Shown one piece after another: positions 1 through 7,805 of a stretch of 61,075 nucleotides of DNA (the stretch's first letter is position 1; each line of letters opens with the position of its first letter). The translations under genes and the position numbers were made by a program. Origin of the DNA: a virus; the IMG/VR virus record IMGVR_UViG_3300005530_000028, positions 1 to 61,075 of that record; one strand, written 5' to 3'. The notes beneath the pieces were generated by a model. It was given only the letters and a program-made list of their open reading frames with translations, searched no databases and was not told the DNA's origin.

Positions 1-1
1 C

Positions 2-337
2 AAGTGGTACGAGCCTTACTGTGAATTGCTCGCGTCGTATGGCATGACGAACCTGACGCCCAAAGAAAAGCGCTATGGCTTCTATGTCATGGCACCGATC
101 GTGTCGAGTGAATGGCTGAGCGCGCCAAGCTATTTGAAGGCGCGACGGGCCAGCGACCGATATCGTGAATTGCAGCAGAACGTGCAGAAACTCCAGCTTT
201 ACGATCGGCTGAAGGCGCGACCCGACTTCTCAGGTAAAAATAAAAACACGCGCGAGGTCAACGACGCGCTCACCCAGCAATGGCGCGGTGTTGTAAATGA
301 TCCGTTCGTCAAACAATGGGACAACGACAATGAATGA
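2..337 (+). CDS. Hypothetical early protein, 5' end open at the window edge
   Basis: The frame is open from the first bases, so the gene is probably cut by the window edge. The first start-like codon inside is TTG at 26, giving 103 aa. The visible part is rich in Lys, Arg, Tyr and Trp with no recognised domain. The frame stays open across the window ends: the last codons of the window (about 61020 onwards) read into base 1, which would add about 18 residues if the molecule is circular. It overlaps the next gene by 8 bases, as is usual in this operon-like cluster. Function unknown. Confidence 0.6.
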   Translation, partial: KWYEPYCELLASYGMTNLTPKEKRYGFYVMAPIVSSEWLSAPSYLKARRASDRYRELQQNVQKLQLYDRLKARPDFSGKNKNTREVNDALTQQWRGVVNDPFVKQWDNDNE

Positions 338-530
338 TCGAGATAATATGTGGGTCAAGTCTGGCCAGCAGCTTCAGGCGGCACGTGTCATGCTAGCTGC
401 GCTGGAAGCGATTGAACCGCTCAGCAGTAACGATCATCCCGTGCTGAAAGTGTACGGCTCGGAGTTTGATGCAGTGCGCAACGCCATCTCCCAAGCCAAG
501 GCCGCAGGGATCACAACGGAGCAATCATGA
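330..530 (+). CDS. Hypothetical protein, 66 aa
   Basis: I start at the ATG that overlaps the end of the previous gene rather than at an upstream alternative start at 297, because tight ATG/stop overlaps are the rule here. The product is a small, mostly helical protein with no recognised domain. Its stop overlaps the ATG of the next gene (ATGA). Function unknown. Confidence 0.6.
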   Translation: MNDRDNMWVKSGQQLQAARVMLAALEAIEPLSSNDHPVLKVYGSEFDAVRNAISQAKAAGITTEQS

Positions 531-853
531 AGAGCTTTGATCAGGGCTGGCACGACCGGCTATTGGGTCTTCCCGTCCCGCAGGAGCGCAAGCGGTTACC
601 TCAGCAGGTCGAGTATGAGCGCGGCCGGCATATTGCTGCGATGTGGCAGTTCTACGTGCGCAGCGCCAGCGTCGAGAGCGGTACCATAACGAGCCGCGGT
701 GGCGTCAAATGCTTGACCCCCAACCACGCGCTGCAGTGGTCCTATGAGATGGCCCGCATGTATATGCCCGACGATCTGCTGACCGCGATCGAGCATGAGA
801 AAAGATTTTGTGCCACGCTGAACCAACGACTAGGCCTGAGTGCGCTCGCGTGA
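527..853 (+). CDS. Hypothetical protein, 108 aa
   Basis: The ATG overlaps the preceding stop (ATGA). The product is a soluble, basic protein with no signal peptide or membrane segment. No family was recognised. The stop overlaps the GTG of the next gene. Probably an early host-interaction or accessory gene by position. Confidence 0.6.
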   Translation: MKSFDQGWHDRLLGLPVPQERKRLPQQVEYERGRHIAAMWQFYVRSASVESGTITSRGGVKCLTPNHALQWSYEMARMYMPDDLLTAIEHEKRFCATLNQRLGLSALA

Positions 854-1080
854 ACTTCGCTGACTTTCAGGCGGCGCTGTTGCTCTACGGCAAAGCAAAC
901 AACGTCAATGTGAGCGTCGCCAAGTCGTCGCAAGATCCTACGCTGCTGTGCGTCTGGGTGCCGATGGAAAGCCTGCATCACGAGCCGGCGATCAAGGCGA
1001 TTGCCGAAACGTATGGCCATATGACACAGGCGATCGACGGCATGCATGACCGGCTCTATTTCTTTGACCTGAATAGGTAA
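850..1080 (+). CDS. Hypothetical protein, 76 aa, ends in the SD-stop motif
   Basis: I choose the GTG at 850 because it overlaps the preceding TGA (GTGA). An upstream alternative start at 808 would cause a 46-base overlap. The soluble 76-aa product has no known domain. The last codons are AAT AGG TAA, so the stop codon is part of the AGGTAAC motif and the next ATG follows after one base. This is the first example of the stop/Shine-Dalgarno/start fusion seen across the genome. Confidence 0.6.
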   Translation: MNFADFQAALLLYGKANNVNVSVAKSSQDPTLLCVWVPMESLHHEPAIKAIAETYGHMTQAIDGMHDRLYFFDLNR

Positions 1081-1081
1081 C

Positions 1082-1255
1082 ATGAAAACACATCCCGCTT
1101 TCAGGACGGTGCTGGCTGCAGCCAAGCGCGCCGCAAAGAGCGAGCTAAACCGCAATCGTCGCGAGCGACTGCGCGCAGCGATCAAGACGCTGGAGCTGTT
1201 CCGCAACGACAACCATGACTTCATCGAGTTCTATAACGACGATGCCGAGCTATGA
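1082..1255 (+). CDS. Small basic hypothetical protein, 57 aa
   Basis: A short gene starting with the ATG directly after GGTAAC (1076-1081), which supports the start. The 57-aa product has an Arg/Lys-rich helical first half, a pattern compatible with nucleic-acid or protein binding, and an acidic, aromatic C-terminus. Its TGA overlaps the next ATG (ATGA at 1252). Function unknown. Confidence 0.6.
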   Translation: MKTHPAFRTVLAAAKRAAKSELNRNRRERLRAAIKTLELFRNDNHDFIEFYNDDAEL

Positions 1256-1464
1256 AGCGTACTTACAAAGGCATCGTCGTTAAGCCCTTCGATGTGTGCT
1301 GGCTGGACTGGCACCCACCGCTGACGCACGCAAGCCACGGCTTTTCCCCGCGCAAAGTAAAAGTCGTGAAGGTCACCCGCGGCGGCCGCGACATACACGT
1401 GCAGGACGATAAGACCAACACCATCGAGATCGTGCATGCGTCGAGGCTGAGTTTCTTAACCTAG
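1252..1464 (+). CDS. Hypothetical protein, 70 aa, beta-rich
   Basis: The ATG overlaps the previous stop. The 70-aa product alternates Val/Lys/Ile residues and has WLDWHPP near residues 17-23. A small beta-barrel or KOW/SH3-like fold is possible, but I cannot establish this from sequence alone. It ends just upstream of the start-associated motif that serves the next gene. Confidence 0.55.
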   Translation: MKRTYKGIVVKPFDVCWLDWHPPLTHASHGFSPRKVKVVKVTRGGRDIHVQDDKTNTIEIVHASRLSFLT

Positions 1465-1475
1465 AGAGGTAACAA

Positions 1476-1931
1476 ATGGGTTATACACATTACTGGCGCC
1501 AGCCATGGCAAGCACTCGCGCCCGAGAAATGGGCGCTGATCGTGAGCGACGTGAAGAAGATACTAGCCACCACCGACGTTCCGTTGCTGCGCGAGTACGA
1601 CGAGCCGGGCACCAAGCCCGAGATCACTACGGATCTGATCCGCTTCAATGGCGTCGCCGATGAGGGCCACGAGACGTTCTACTTCGAGCGCACGCCCGGT
1701 GAAGATGTCGACTACCAGAAGCAACAACCGAAGCACTACGTGAAGGCGTTCAGCTTCTGCAAGACGGCACATAAGCCCTATGACGTTGTCGTGTGTGCGT
1801 GTCTGATCATCATCAGGCATCACGCGCCTAAAGTCGACATGTCGAGCGACGGCGACTATCCCGACTGGGCTGCAGGCCATGCGCTGGTGCTGGAGGCGAC
1901 CGGACAAAACTGCTTGGTTCTTCTCGACTAA
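1476..1931 (+). CDS. MGYTHYW-type conserved phage protein, 151 aa
   Basis: Begins MGYTHYW, the characteristic N-terminus of a conserved but functionally unassigned family found in phages and some bacteria. The start follows ACC-TAGAGA-GGTAAC with two intervening bases. The body holds several His, Cys and Trp residues and no membrane segment. A terminator-like hairpin lies about 40 bases after the stop, so the first early gene group probably ends here. Confidence 0.75.
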   Translation: MGYTHYWRQPWQALAPEKWALIVSDVKKILATTDVPLLREYDEPGTKPEITTDLIRFNGVADEGHETFYFERTPGEDVDYQKQQPKHYVKAFSFCKTAHKPYDVVVCACLIIIRHHAPKVDMSSDGDYPDWAAGHALVLEATGQNCLVLLD

Positions 1932-1972
1932 TCATCAAGGGGCAGCCGAGGATGCGTCCAAGGCTGGGCAAC

Positions 1973-2009
1973 GACGGGCAGATGGGATATGCTGCCTGTC
2001 CCCCGTTTT
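1973..2009 (+). terminator. Probable intrinsic terminator
   Basis: GACGGGCAG (1973-1981) pairs with CTGCCTGTC (1992-2000) with one G-U pair and a 10-base loop. A C-rich stretch and four T residues (2006-2009) follow. It sits in the 100-bp gap between the MGYTHYW gene and the next gene. Confidence 0.55.
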
Positions 2010-2031
2010 AATATGTACCTACGGAGGTAAC

Positions 2032-2166
2032 ATGCGTCTGTGGTGGTATAAGCTGATCTATAACTGGACAGGCCGCTGCATTAGCTTCTCGCCTGATCCA
2101 TGGGGTGTTTGTCGCGTGTGTCGATGGGCGCCTATCAACAAAGAGAACGAAGACGATCATGGCTAA
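2032..2166 (+). CDS. Small Trp/Cys-rich protein, 44 aa
   Basis: The ATG directly follows ACGGAGGTAAC, a perfect copy of the start motif, which fixes this start inside a longer open frame. The 44-aa product carries several Trp, a CRVC pair and an acidic C-terminus. Small phage proteins like this are often host-interaction factors, but no family was recognised. Overlaps the next gene by 8 bases. Confidence 0.55.
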   Translation: MRLWWYKLIYNWTGRCISFSPDPWGVCRVCRWAPINKENEDDHG

Positions 2167-2560
2167 CATCGACGCCCTCGAAAATCTTCGTCGTGTCGCC
2201 GAAGGATGTCTGCGCAATAACGACACTCTCAACATGGGGACCTTCTGGTCTAACTGCGGCACGTTTGGCTGCCTCGCCGGCTGGGCCGCGCAAGATCCGT
2301 GGTTTCAAGCTCAGGGGCTGGAGGTGATGAGCGCGACCCCTGCAGGTAATAGAGTTGGGGTTGTCGTGTGGTGGCGCCGCAAAGGAGGCGTACCATATGC
2401 ACTGCGCGATTTCGAGGCGCTGGAGGAATTCTTCGGGCTGGACACGTTCCAAGCCAACTACCTGTTCGCCGACAACCCGCATGCCACCAACGTCGAGACC
2501 ATTAAGGACTGGCATGACGCGATCGCGAGGATCAACGAGGTGATCCGTGGCGAAGTGTGA
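2159..2560 (+). CDS. Hypothetical phage protein, 133 aa
   Basis: I use the ATG at 2159 (MANIDAL), which overlaps the stop of the previous gene, rather than an upstream alternative start. The sequence has the pattern MGTFWSNCGTFGCLAGWAA followed later by a LEEFFGL-DTFQANYLF-HATN block. This resembles a widespread phage family of unknown function with a conserved Cys-Gly-T-x-x-C-x-x-G-W core. No enzymatic motif is evident. Overlaps the next gene by 14 bases. Confidence 0.65.
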   Translation: MANIDALENLRRVAEGCLRNNDTLNMGTFWSNCGTFGCLAGWAAQDPWFQAQGLEVMSATPAGNRVGVVVWWRRKGGVPYALRDFEALEEFFGLDTFQANYLFADNPHATNVETIKDWHDAIARINEVIRGEV

Positions 2561-2774
2561 GCGGTGGCACGTCTTGCTCTATTGGATGCTGGACGGAGAA
2601 CGCCATAAGGGCGGTCGCCGTGAAGCGCTAACCCCGCCGCGGAGCACATATGCTCTTGGTTTCTTTCGGAACGGCTACGTTGGTATGTCGTTTCCTGCTT
2701 CGTTTTATCCAACGACTAACGATCTACCTATGCGTCGCAGATGGGTAGATGTGTTCAAAGACCTGCGGCGGTAA
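2547..2774 (+). CDS. Small protein of the FPxxFY...DVFxDLRR family, copy 1
   Basis: GTG start at 2547 inside the end of the previous gene; 75 aa. The N-terminus is Trp/Tyr-rich and basic. The C-terminus reads FPASFYPT-NDLP-RRRWVDVFKDLRR. Five further genes between 3.9 and 7.8 kb share this C-terminal module, so this is a paralogous family. The stop TAA lies inside the GCGGTAAC motif. Function unknown; the spread-out duplication suggests early accessory or host-takeover proteins. Confidence 0.6.
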   Translation: MAKCERWHVLLYWMLDGERHKGGRREALTPPRSTYALGFFRNGYVGMSFPASFYPTTNDLPMRRRWVDVFKDLRR

Positions 2775-2793
2775 CCTAGAAAGGTAACAAGAC

Positions 2794-3921
2794 ATGAACC
2801 TACTACGTCTCAAGCGCGAGCTGCGTTCGTACATGGATGCGAACGTGCCTGTGCAGCTCATTTCCGCGCCGGGGCTGGGTAAGTCCGAGACGGTCGATCA
2901 GGCCGTCAAGGATTTTAGCCGGCAGGACAATGCCGAGTGGGGCATCGCCACGGTGCTCGCCGCGGCTTACACGCCCCCCGATGTGTTCGGCTATCTCGTG
3001 CCGACCGATCGGGTGATCGAGCGGGCCGATGGCACGACGGAGACCGTCAAGACTTCCGAGTTCACCATGCCGCCGTGGATGATCTCCGACGACGGCCGAC
3101 CCATGAATTCCTTCAAAAGGGGTATCGTGTTCTTCGACGAGTGGGACAAGGTCGAACCCGACACCAAGAAGGCGCTGGCCAACGTGCTGCTGAACGGCGC
3201 GGCGGGGCGCCACAGGACCCATAGGGGCATCGGCTTCGTGACCGCTGCCAATCGCGCCGAAGATCGTTCGGGCTCAACCAAGGAGTTCGATTTCATCATC
3301 AATCGTCGGGCCGAGCTGCATATTCGTCCCGACGTGGGCTCGTGGGAGGACTGGGCGGTGCGCAACGATGTGCCGCCGACGTTCACGGCGTTCGCCGTGC
3401 GGCGCCCGGAGATCGTCTTCTCGGGTCGTGTGCCCGACAAGCAGGGTCCGTACTGCACACCGCGCTCATTGGTGAAGTCTTCGCAACTTTGCGTCGCCGG
3501 TGGCCATCTCGATACCCAGACGGGTAACTTCGTCGGGCTGGGCGACGAGGACGCGGAGACAACGCTGAACGAGAAGCTCTCGGGCCTGATGGGACCCGAG
3601 GCAACCAACGAGTTGCTGATCTGGGCACGGCTCAAGACCGAGGTACCCGAGTTCGTCGAGATCGTGGCCGATCCGTCCAAGGCCAAGATCCCGACCAAGA
3701 TGGATGCCAAGATGCTGGTCGCTTACGACTGCGCCCATCGCATCGACGTGGCGAACGCCAGCAAGGTGGTCGAGTACATGCTGCGCATGGGGGCTGAGCA
3801 TCAAATGGTGTTCGGTGTCGCTTCGGTGAAGCGTAACTTCAGGCTGCTGCAGACCAAGGCGTTCGTGAATGATTTCATTCCGCGCAATCAGGGGATTATC
3901 TCTCTGGTCGGGATGAACTGA
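2794..3921 (+). CDS. MoxR/CobS-like AAA+ ATPase
   Basis: 375 aa. Walker A is APGLGKSE (K30), Walker B is IVFFDE (D115-E116), a sensor-1-like Asn occurs in TAANRAED (about N153), and arginines at 171-172 are candidate arginine fingers. This layout fits MoxR-type AAA+ proteins, which include CobS and RavA. Members act as hexameric ATPases with a VWA-domain partner to remodel or metallate targets. The partner is encoded at 4867-6276 (VWA plus HExxH), so a two-component machine is likely. The substrate is unknown; true cobalt chelation is unlikely because no cobalamin genes are present. The start follows GGTAAC-CTAGAAA-GGTAAC. Confidence 0.85.
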   Translation: MNLLRLKRELRSYMDANVPVQLISAPGLGKSETVDQAVKDFSRQDNAEWGIATVLAAAYTPPDVFGYLVPTDRVIERADGTTETVKTSEFTMPPWMISDDGRPMNSFKRGIVFFDEWDKVEPDTKKALANVLLNGAAGRHRTHRGIGFVTAANRAEDRSGSTKEFDFIINRRAELHIRPDVGSWEDWAVRNDVPPTFTAFAVRRPEIVFSGRVPDKQGPYCTPRSLVKSSQLCVAGGHLDTQTGNFVGLGDEDAETTLNEKLSGLMGPEATNELLIWARLKTEVPEFVEIVADPSKAKIPTKMDAKMLVAYDCAHRIDVANASKVVEYMLRMGAEHQMVFGVASVKRNFRLLQTKAFVNDFIPRNQGIISLVGMN

Positions 3922-3935
3922 CCCACGAGGGTAAC

Positions 3936-4172
3936 ATGGGCGATTTCTGGGAGTGGCGATGGTGGCGTAGTGGTGGGCGGCGTGCAAAGTTATTTACCTC
4001 TGGTATTAGCCGGTTCGAGTTTCGGCCAGTAGCTCACTACGTTCACCCAAACTACTCCGTCATGTACTTCCCGGTTAGTTTTTATCCAACACTAAAAGAT
4101 CTTCCGACCCAGCGCCGGGAGATCCAGATCTTCGACTGGCAACCCCTGACAATGGTTAACCTAGAGAGGTAA
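3936..4172 (+). CDS. Small protein of the FPxxFY family, copy 2
   Basis: 78 aa; the ATG directly follows GGTAAC (3930-3935). Trp-rich N-terminus (WEWRWWRS) and a C-terminal FPVSFYPT-KDLP-QRREIQIF segment matching the family. The tail after IF has diverged and ends VNLER, where the last codons and stop are written by the next start motif (CTAGAGAGGTAAC). Lies between the ATPase and its presumed VWA partner. Confidence 0.6.
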   Translation: MGDFWEWRWWRSGGRRAKLFTSGISRFEFRPVAHYVHPNYSVMYFPVSFYPTLKDLPTQRREIQIFDWQPLTMVNLER

Positions 4173-4176
4173 CATC

Positions 4177-4560
4177 GTGAAGAAAGAATTCCATTTGGTG
4201 CTGGCCTTCGACAGCGGCAACGAGGCGCTGATGAAGACCTACGAAGAGATCGTGATCCTGAAGGGTCGCGAGATCTTCGCTAGTGCCGTGCTGGCGCACG
4301 GTGCGATTAGAGATGCTTCGACGAAGCCCGAGATCCATCTCTACTGCGACGACTTCATCATGGGTCGCGAGGAGGTCGAGGTGAAGGCCAACGAGATCGC
4401 CCAAGGCGAGCCACCGCGGCTGGTGACGAACCCGACCAAGGAGCAGTTGGCGGCTGCTGTACCGGCGCAGGAGGTCGCCGGCGATACTGAGTTGAGCAAA
4501 AGCGTTGGCGGTGCCGGCACAAATCCTGTCAGCGGCTCAGCTTACGGCGATGAAGAATAA
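4177..4560 (+). CDS. Hypothetical protein, 127 aa
   Basis: GTG start three bases after GGTAAC. The N-terminal 80 residues look like a compact alpha/beta domain (KKEFHLVLAFDSGNEAL ... CDDFIMGREEVEV). The C-terminal third is Ala/Gly/Glu-rich and probably disordered. No recognised family. Position between the AAA+ and VWA genes makes it a candidate accessory subunit, which is inference only. Confidence 0.55.
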   Translation: MKKEFHLVLAFDSGNEALMKTYEEIVILKGREIFASAVLAHGAIRDASTKPEIHLYCDDFIMGREEVEVKANEIAQGEPPRLVTNPTKEQLAAAVPAQEVAGDTELSKSVGGAGTNPVSGSAYGDEE

Positions 4561-4852
4561 GCTCGAACGCCAGAGCCGCAAGCCGATCGAGAGCAAGCCG
4601 AGCACTCATCAATGGGCGCTGTGCGTCTACAACAGCTGGTGGCAGGGTTATCCTGTCAACGAGTACCGCTTCAATCGCGTCAAGAATTTCTACAGCGATC
4701 CGACGACCGGGCCGCAAGGTTGGTACCATACACAAGACAGTGGCCCGGTCTCGTCAGCGCTGGCCCCGAGCACCATGCAGATTTTCCGCAAGTGCCCGGT
4801 CTACCGCAACGATCTTCGCAGGATCGACGTGTTCGCCGATCTTAAAAAATAA
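4550..4852 (+). CDS. Divergent member of the DVFxDLRR family, copy 3
   Basis: 100 aa from the ATG at 4550, overlapping the previous stop by 11 bases. A TTG at 4505 is a possible longer start. The C-terminus reads RKCPVYRNDLRRIDVFADLKK, aligning with the family ending while the FPxxFY part is degraded. The central region is Trp/Tyr-rich like the relatives. Two stops before the motif separate it from the downstream gene. Confidence 0.55.
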   Translation: MKNKLERQSRKPIESKPSTHQWALCVYNSWWQGYPVNEYRFNRVKNFYSDPTTGPQGWYHTQDSGPVSSALAPSTMQIFRKCPVYRNDLRRIDVFADLKK

Positions 4853-4866
4853 CCTAGAGAGGTAAC

Positions 4867-6276
4867 ATGATTTACAGAAGGCATAAACTCATCAAGCTCA
4901 ACCCCGAAGGGTTGCGCCTGTGGGGCAACGACAAGGTGCGGCTGCAGTGGACGGTGCCGGCCTTCACGCATCTGCTTTATCGCATGATGAACCCCGACGA
5001 CACCGAGCAGGTCGCGTGGTTCACCAAGGAGGTGCAACGTGCGGCGACAGACGGAAAGCGACTTCTTCTCAATCCCGACTGGTACTTCCCGCTGCCCGAC
5101 AAGCAGCGCGTCTTCATCAACTGCCACGAGATCGCTCACGCTCTGTTCATGCATCCCGCGCAGTTCTACCTCCATCGCAAGGAAGATCGCGGCGTGTACT
5201 GGGCCGGCAAGACGCTGCCGTTCTTGCCTAAAGTGGCAAATTATGCGGCTGACTTCGTCATCAACGCGATGCTGATCGAAAGCAAGATCGGCGAGATGCC
5301 TCAAGGCGGCCTCTACGACACCAAGATCGCGACGTCCGACACGAGCTGGCAGGAGGCGTACCATCGGATCTGGGAGGAGTGTGAGAGCCAAGGTGGTACC
5401 TCCAAGGGTAACGGCGCCGGTGAGGCTGAGCCCGGCGAGGGCGAGCAAGGCGAAGAGGAAGACGGCGAAGGTCTGCCGCAGGACCCGGCCGACAAGGATG
5501 AACGCGGCAAGAACGGGCGCTTCGAGAAGGGCCAATTCGACAGTCATCTGGAGCCCGGTGCCACCGACCAGCTCAAGCCGACCGATAGCCGGGCGATGCC
5601 CGATCCGCAGCGCTGGACGCAGGCAATCATGGGGGCCAAGGCTGTGGCGCAGGGCACCGGCAACATGCCGGCCGCTCTGGAGAAGGTGCTGGACAAGCTC
5701 CTCGCGCCCAAAGTGTCGTGGACTGAGCACATCGAGGGGCTATTCGCCCGCAAGGTGCATGGCCACGCCTATGACTTCCGCCGCCTCGACCGGCGGCTGA
5801 TCGTCAGGAACATAGGGGCGCCCGGCAAGTCGGGCCACGGCTGTGGCACGATCGTCGTAGCGATGGACAGCTCCGGTTCGATCTATGCCGTGCCCGAGCT
5901 GATCGAGCGCTTCTTCGGTGAGACGGCGGGGATCTTCGAGCAGCTCAACCCGCGGCGGATCATCGTGATCTGGTGCGACGCCACGGTGCAGGAAACCTTC
6001 GAGATCGAGGACGCCGACGACCTGATGAAGTGCTTCTACAAGGGCGCAGTCGGCGGAGGTGGCACGGCGTTCAAACCGCCGTTCGACTGGATCGAAGAGC
6101 ACGACATCGACGATGTCGACGCCATGGTCTACCTCACCGATGGCGACAACTCCGACAAGGACGAGCTGGCCGCCATGGGTGAACCCAAGTACCCCGTGAT
6201 CTGGGGCTGCATCGCTGACGGCAAAAGTTTTCCCTTTGGCGATCAAGTGCGAGTGCCGGACGATGGCACGGCCTAA
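4867..6276 (+). CDS. CobT-like VWA domain protein with HExxH metallopeptidase-like domain
   Basis: 469 aa; the ATG directly follows CTAGAGAGGTAAC. The N-terminal domain contains CHEIAHALFMHP (HExxH at 87-91), as in the putative-metallopeptidase half of DUF2201 proteins. A Glu/Gly-rich acidic linker spans about residues 180-225. The C-terminal VWA domain has a MIDAS-type DSSGS at 334-338 and a later YLTDGD segment. MoxR-family ATPases usually work with VWA partners, and the ATPase gene lies about 950 bp upstream. The pair resembles phage CobS/CobT annotations; the real target is unknown. It overlaps the next small gene by 14 bases. Confidence 0.85.
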   Translation: MIYRRHKLIKLNPEGLRLWGNDKVRLQWTVPAFTHLLYRMMNPDDTEQVAWFTKEVQRAATDGKRLLLNPDWYFPLPDKQRVFINCHEIAHALFMHPAQFYLHRKEDRGVYWAGKTLPFLPKVANYAADFVINAMLIESKIGEMPQGGLYDTKIATSDTSWQEAYHRIWEECESQGGTSKGNGAGEAEPGEGEQGEEEDGEGLPQDPADKDERGKNGRFEKGQFDSHLEPGATDQLKPTDSRAMPDPQRWTQAIMGAKAVAQGTGNMPAALEKVLDKLLAPKVSWTEHIEGLFARKVHGHAYDFRRLDRRLIVRNIGAPGKSGHGCGTIVVAMDSSGSIYAVPELIERFFGETAGIFEQLNPRRIIVIWCDATVQETFEIEDADDLMKCFYKGAVGGGGTAFKPPFDWIEEHDIDDVDAMVYLTDGDNSDKDELAAMGEPKYPVIWGCIADGKSFPFGDQVRVPDDGTA

Positions 6277-6490
6277 GAGAACGTGGTGGTGGGTGGGATA
6301 CGCCGTCATGTGGGACCATGGCAACATCGCTGGGCTTCATAGCGTGAAGCGGAGACAACTGATCGCAATGGTGTCTTTGCATACTTCACACTCAAATTCC
6401 TGCTGCTTTCCCCGTAGCCTCTATCCCCACGTAAAGCATTTGCCGATACATCGTGTTATCATAGACGTATTTGCTGACCTGCGGAGGTAA
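6263..6490 (+). CDS. Small protein of the FPxxFY family, copy 4
   Basis: 75 aa, starting at an ATG inside the end of the VWA gene. The N-terminus MARPKRTWWWVGYA resembles MAPRPQIWWRVAWA of copy 6, so similarity is not limited to the C-terminus. The C-terminus is FPRSLYP-KHLP-HRVIIDVFADLRR. Its stop TAA is inside GCGGAGGTAAC and the next ATG follows directly. Confidence 0.65.
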   Translation: MARPKRTWWWVGYAVMWDHGNIAGLHSVKRRQLIAMVSLHTSHSNSCCFPRSLYPHVKHLPIHRVIIDVFADLRR

Positions 6491-6491
6491 C

Positions 6492-7301
6492 ATGGCCCTT
6501 TTCGGTGCTCGTTCGTCAAGAAGGCAAAAGCAGATAACATGCTTCGGCAGTCGCATCGGCAGCATAAACGGCGCGATCGACGCGCGTGCCAGAATGCATA
6601 ATCGCCACATCGTCACGAGCCGCCCGCATGTCAGCGAGCTGCTCAACTGGATCGTGCCGCCGGGCTATCGGAAATTTTGCCAAGACGTGTGGCACAATTT
6701 CAACAACGAGATCGACGCCGGCACTCGGCGAGCCAATGTAGCTTTGCCAGAAGAAATACCGTTCGGTGATGGCGTCTATCAGTCGCCCGGCATGTCGCTG
6801 GAGTTCGACTGGCGCAACGCCACCTGCGAGGAAGACAGCGACTGCTTCGTGCTGCCGCCTCATCTGCGCAACGTGAAGGCGTTTACCAGCGACACGCCGA
6901 AAGCGTTCCTCGACATGATCACCGAGTGGCAGACCAACGCCATCGAGTGGGGATTGGTGCGCAAGGTGGTCGACTGGCTCGATGACACTCTGGCGCCGAA
7001 CGATTTTGTGCAGGCGTGCTACCTGCTGCCGATGTTACCTTCGCTGGTAAAACATATCAGCGATGGCCGTGCGATTGTGCAGGCGGCCGGCTCTGTGCCG
7101 AGGAACCCGATGCGGGTCGACTTGCCTTGGCTGCTGGGATTGCAGCGCGCCAATCAGATACTGGCGGGGTCCGAGCTGATGGGAGAAGCAGACACGGAGT
7201 TGTCTTCGCCTGTCGACATGGTCATGAAGGTATCAGGGAACACAGTTCACCATCCGCTGTGGCCGTCTGCTTTCGATGCCGAGTACACGGCTCAGTATTG
7301 A
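6492..7301 (+). CDS. Hypothetical protein, 269 aa
   Basis: The start is fixed by the motif GCGGAGGTAAC directly before the ATG. The product is soluble, of mixed composition, with a run of Trp/Asp-rich segments in the middle. No catalytic motif is recognised. It contains a GTTACC-TTCGCT-GGTAAA near-palindrome in its coding sequence at 7034-7051. Unknown early phage protein. Confidence 0.6.
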   Translation: MALFGARSSRRQKQITCFGSRIGSINGAIDARARMHNRHIVTSRPHVSELLNWIVPPGYRKFCQDVWHNFNNEIDAGTRRANVALPEEIPFGDGVYQSPGMSLEFDWRNATCEEDSDCFVLPPHLRNVKAFTSDTPKAFLDMITEWQTNAIEWGLVRKVVDWLDDTLAPNDFVQACYLLPMLPSLVKHISDGRAIVQAAGSVPRNPMRVDLPWLLGLQRANQILAGSELMGEADTELSSPVDMVMKVSGNTVHHPLWPSAFDAEYTAQY

Positions 7302-7309
7302 GGAACCAT

Positions 7310-7543
7310 ATGCGCCACCACCGCCTGTTTGAGCGCCTACGCTACAAATTTCGCAATGGTCGGTGGGAGCTGAGACGTAGCCGCATAAGCGCTGAGAATG
7401 GAATGACCAAGTTCAATCGCGACAATCTGGCTGGGACAGCAGGCGACTTGTTATATACGAGCTTCCCATTGTGTTTTTACGCCACCAAGAAGTTTCCGTC
7501 TTACAGAAAAGAAATCAACGTCTTTCGTGACCTTCGGAGGTAA
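7310..7543 (+). CDS. Small protein of the FPxxFY family, copy 5
   Basis: 77 aa from the ATG at 7310 (MRHHRLFERLRYK), preferred over an upstream in-frame start that lies inside the previous gene. The N-terminal half is strongly basic. The C-terminus reads FPLCFYATKKFP-YRKEINVFRDLRR. The stop lies in TTCGGAGGTAAC, and the next family member starts two bases after the stop. Confidence 0.6.
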   Translation: MRHHRLFERLRYKFRNGRWELRRSRISAENGMTKFNRDNLAGTAGDLLYTSFPLCFYATKKFPSYRKEINVFRDLRR

Positions 7544-7544
7544 C

Positions 7545-7802
7545 ATGGCGCCAAGACCTCAAATCTGGTGGCGTGTTGCTTGGGCGCGAGACAAAGAGAC
7601 AGGCCGTATTGGTGGCCGGGGAAAGAAGCCCTATCTCAGCTCACGGATGGGAACAACAGGCAACGAGAGTGAGTTTCGTGGCATGGATCGAGGCTATTCG
7701 TGGCGCCACAAGTGTTGGTTTCCACTAAGATTTTACGCGACCGTCAACCATCTGCCACGCAAGCGTATCGAAATCGACGTGTTCAAAAATCTTCGGAGGT
7801 AA
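7545..7802 (+). CDS. Small protein of the FPxxFY family, copy 6
   Basis: 85 aa; ATG directly after CGGAGGTAAC. N-terminus MAPRPQIWWRVAWA and C-terminus FPLRFYAT-NHLP-KRIEIDVFKNLRR both match copy 4. Copies 5 and 6 are adjacent, the only tandem pair of the family. The stop again lies in the motif (CTTCGGAGGTAAC) that serves the next gene. Confidence 0.65.
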   Translation: MAPRPQIWWRVAWARDKETGRIGGRGKKPYLSSRMGTTGNESEFRGMDRGYSWRHKCWFPLRFYATVNHLPRKRIEIDVFKNLRR

Positions 7803-7805
7803 CAA

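Noticed and set aside
596-1224. Minus-strand open frames opposite the first + genes
   Set aside because: They run antisense to a chain of ATGA-linked genes, lack ribosome sites and have unnatural composition; GC-rich DNA readily gives such shadows.
2794-6276. True cobaltochelatase (cobalamin synthesis)
   Set aside because: No large chelatase subunit or other cobalamin genes are present; only the ATPase/VWA architecture is shared.
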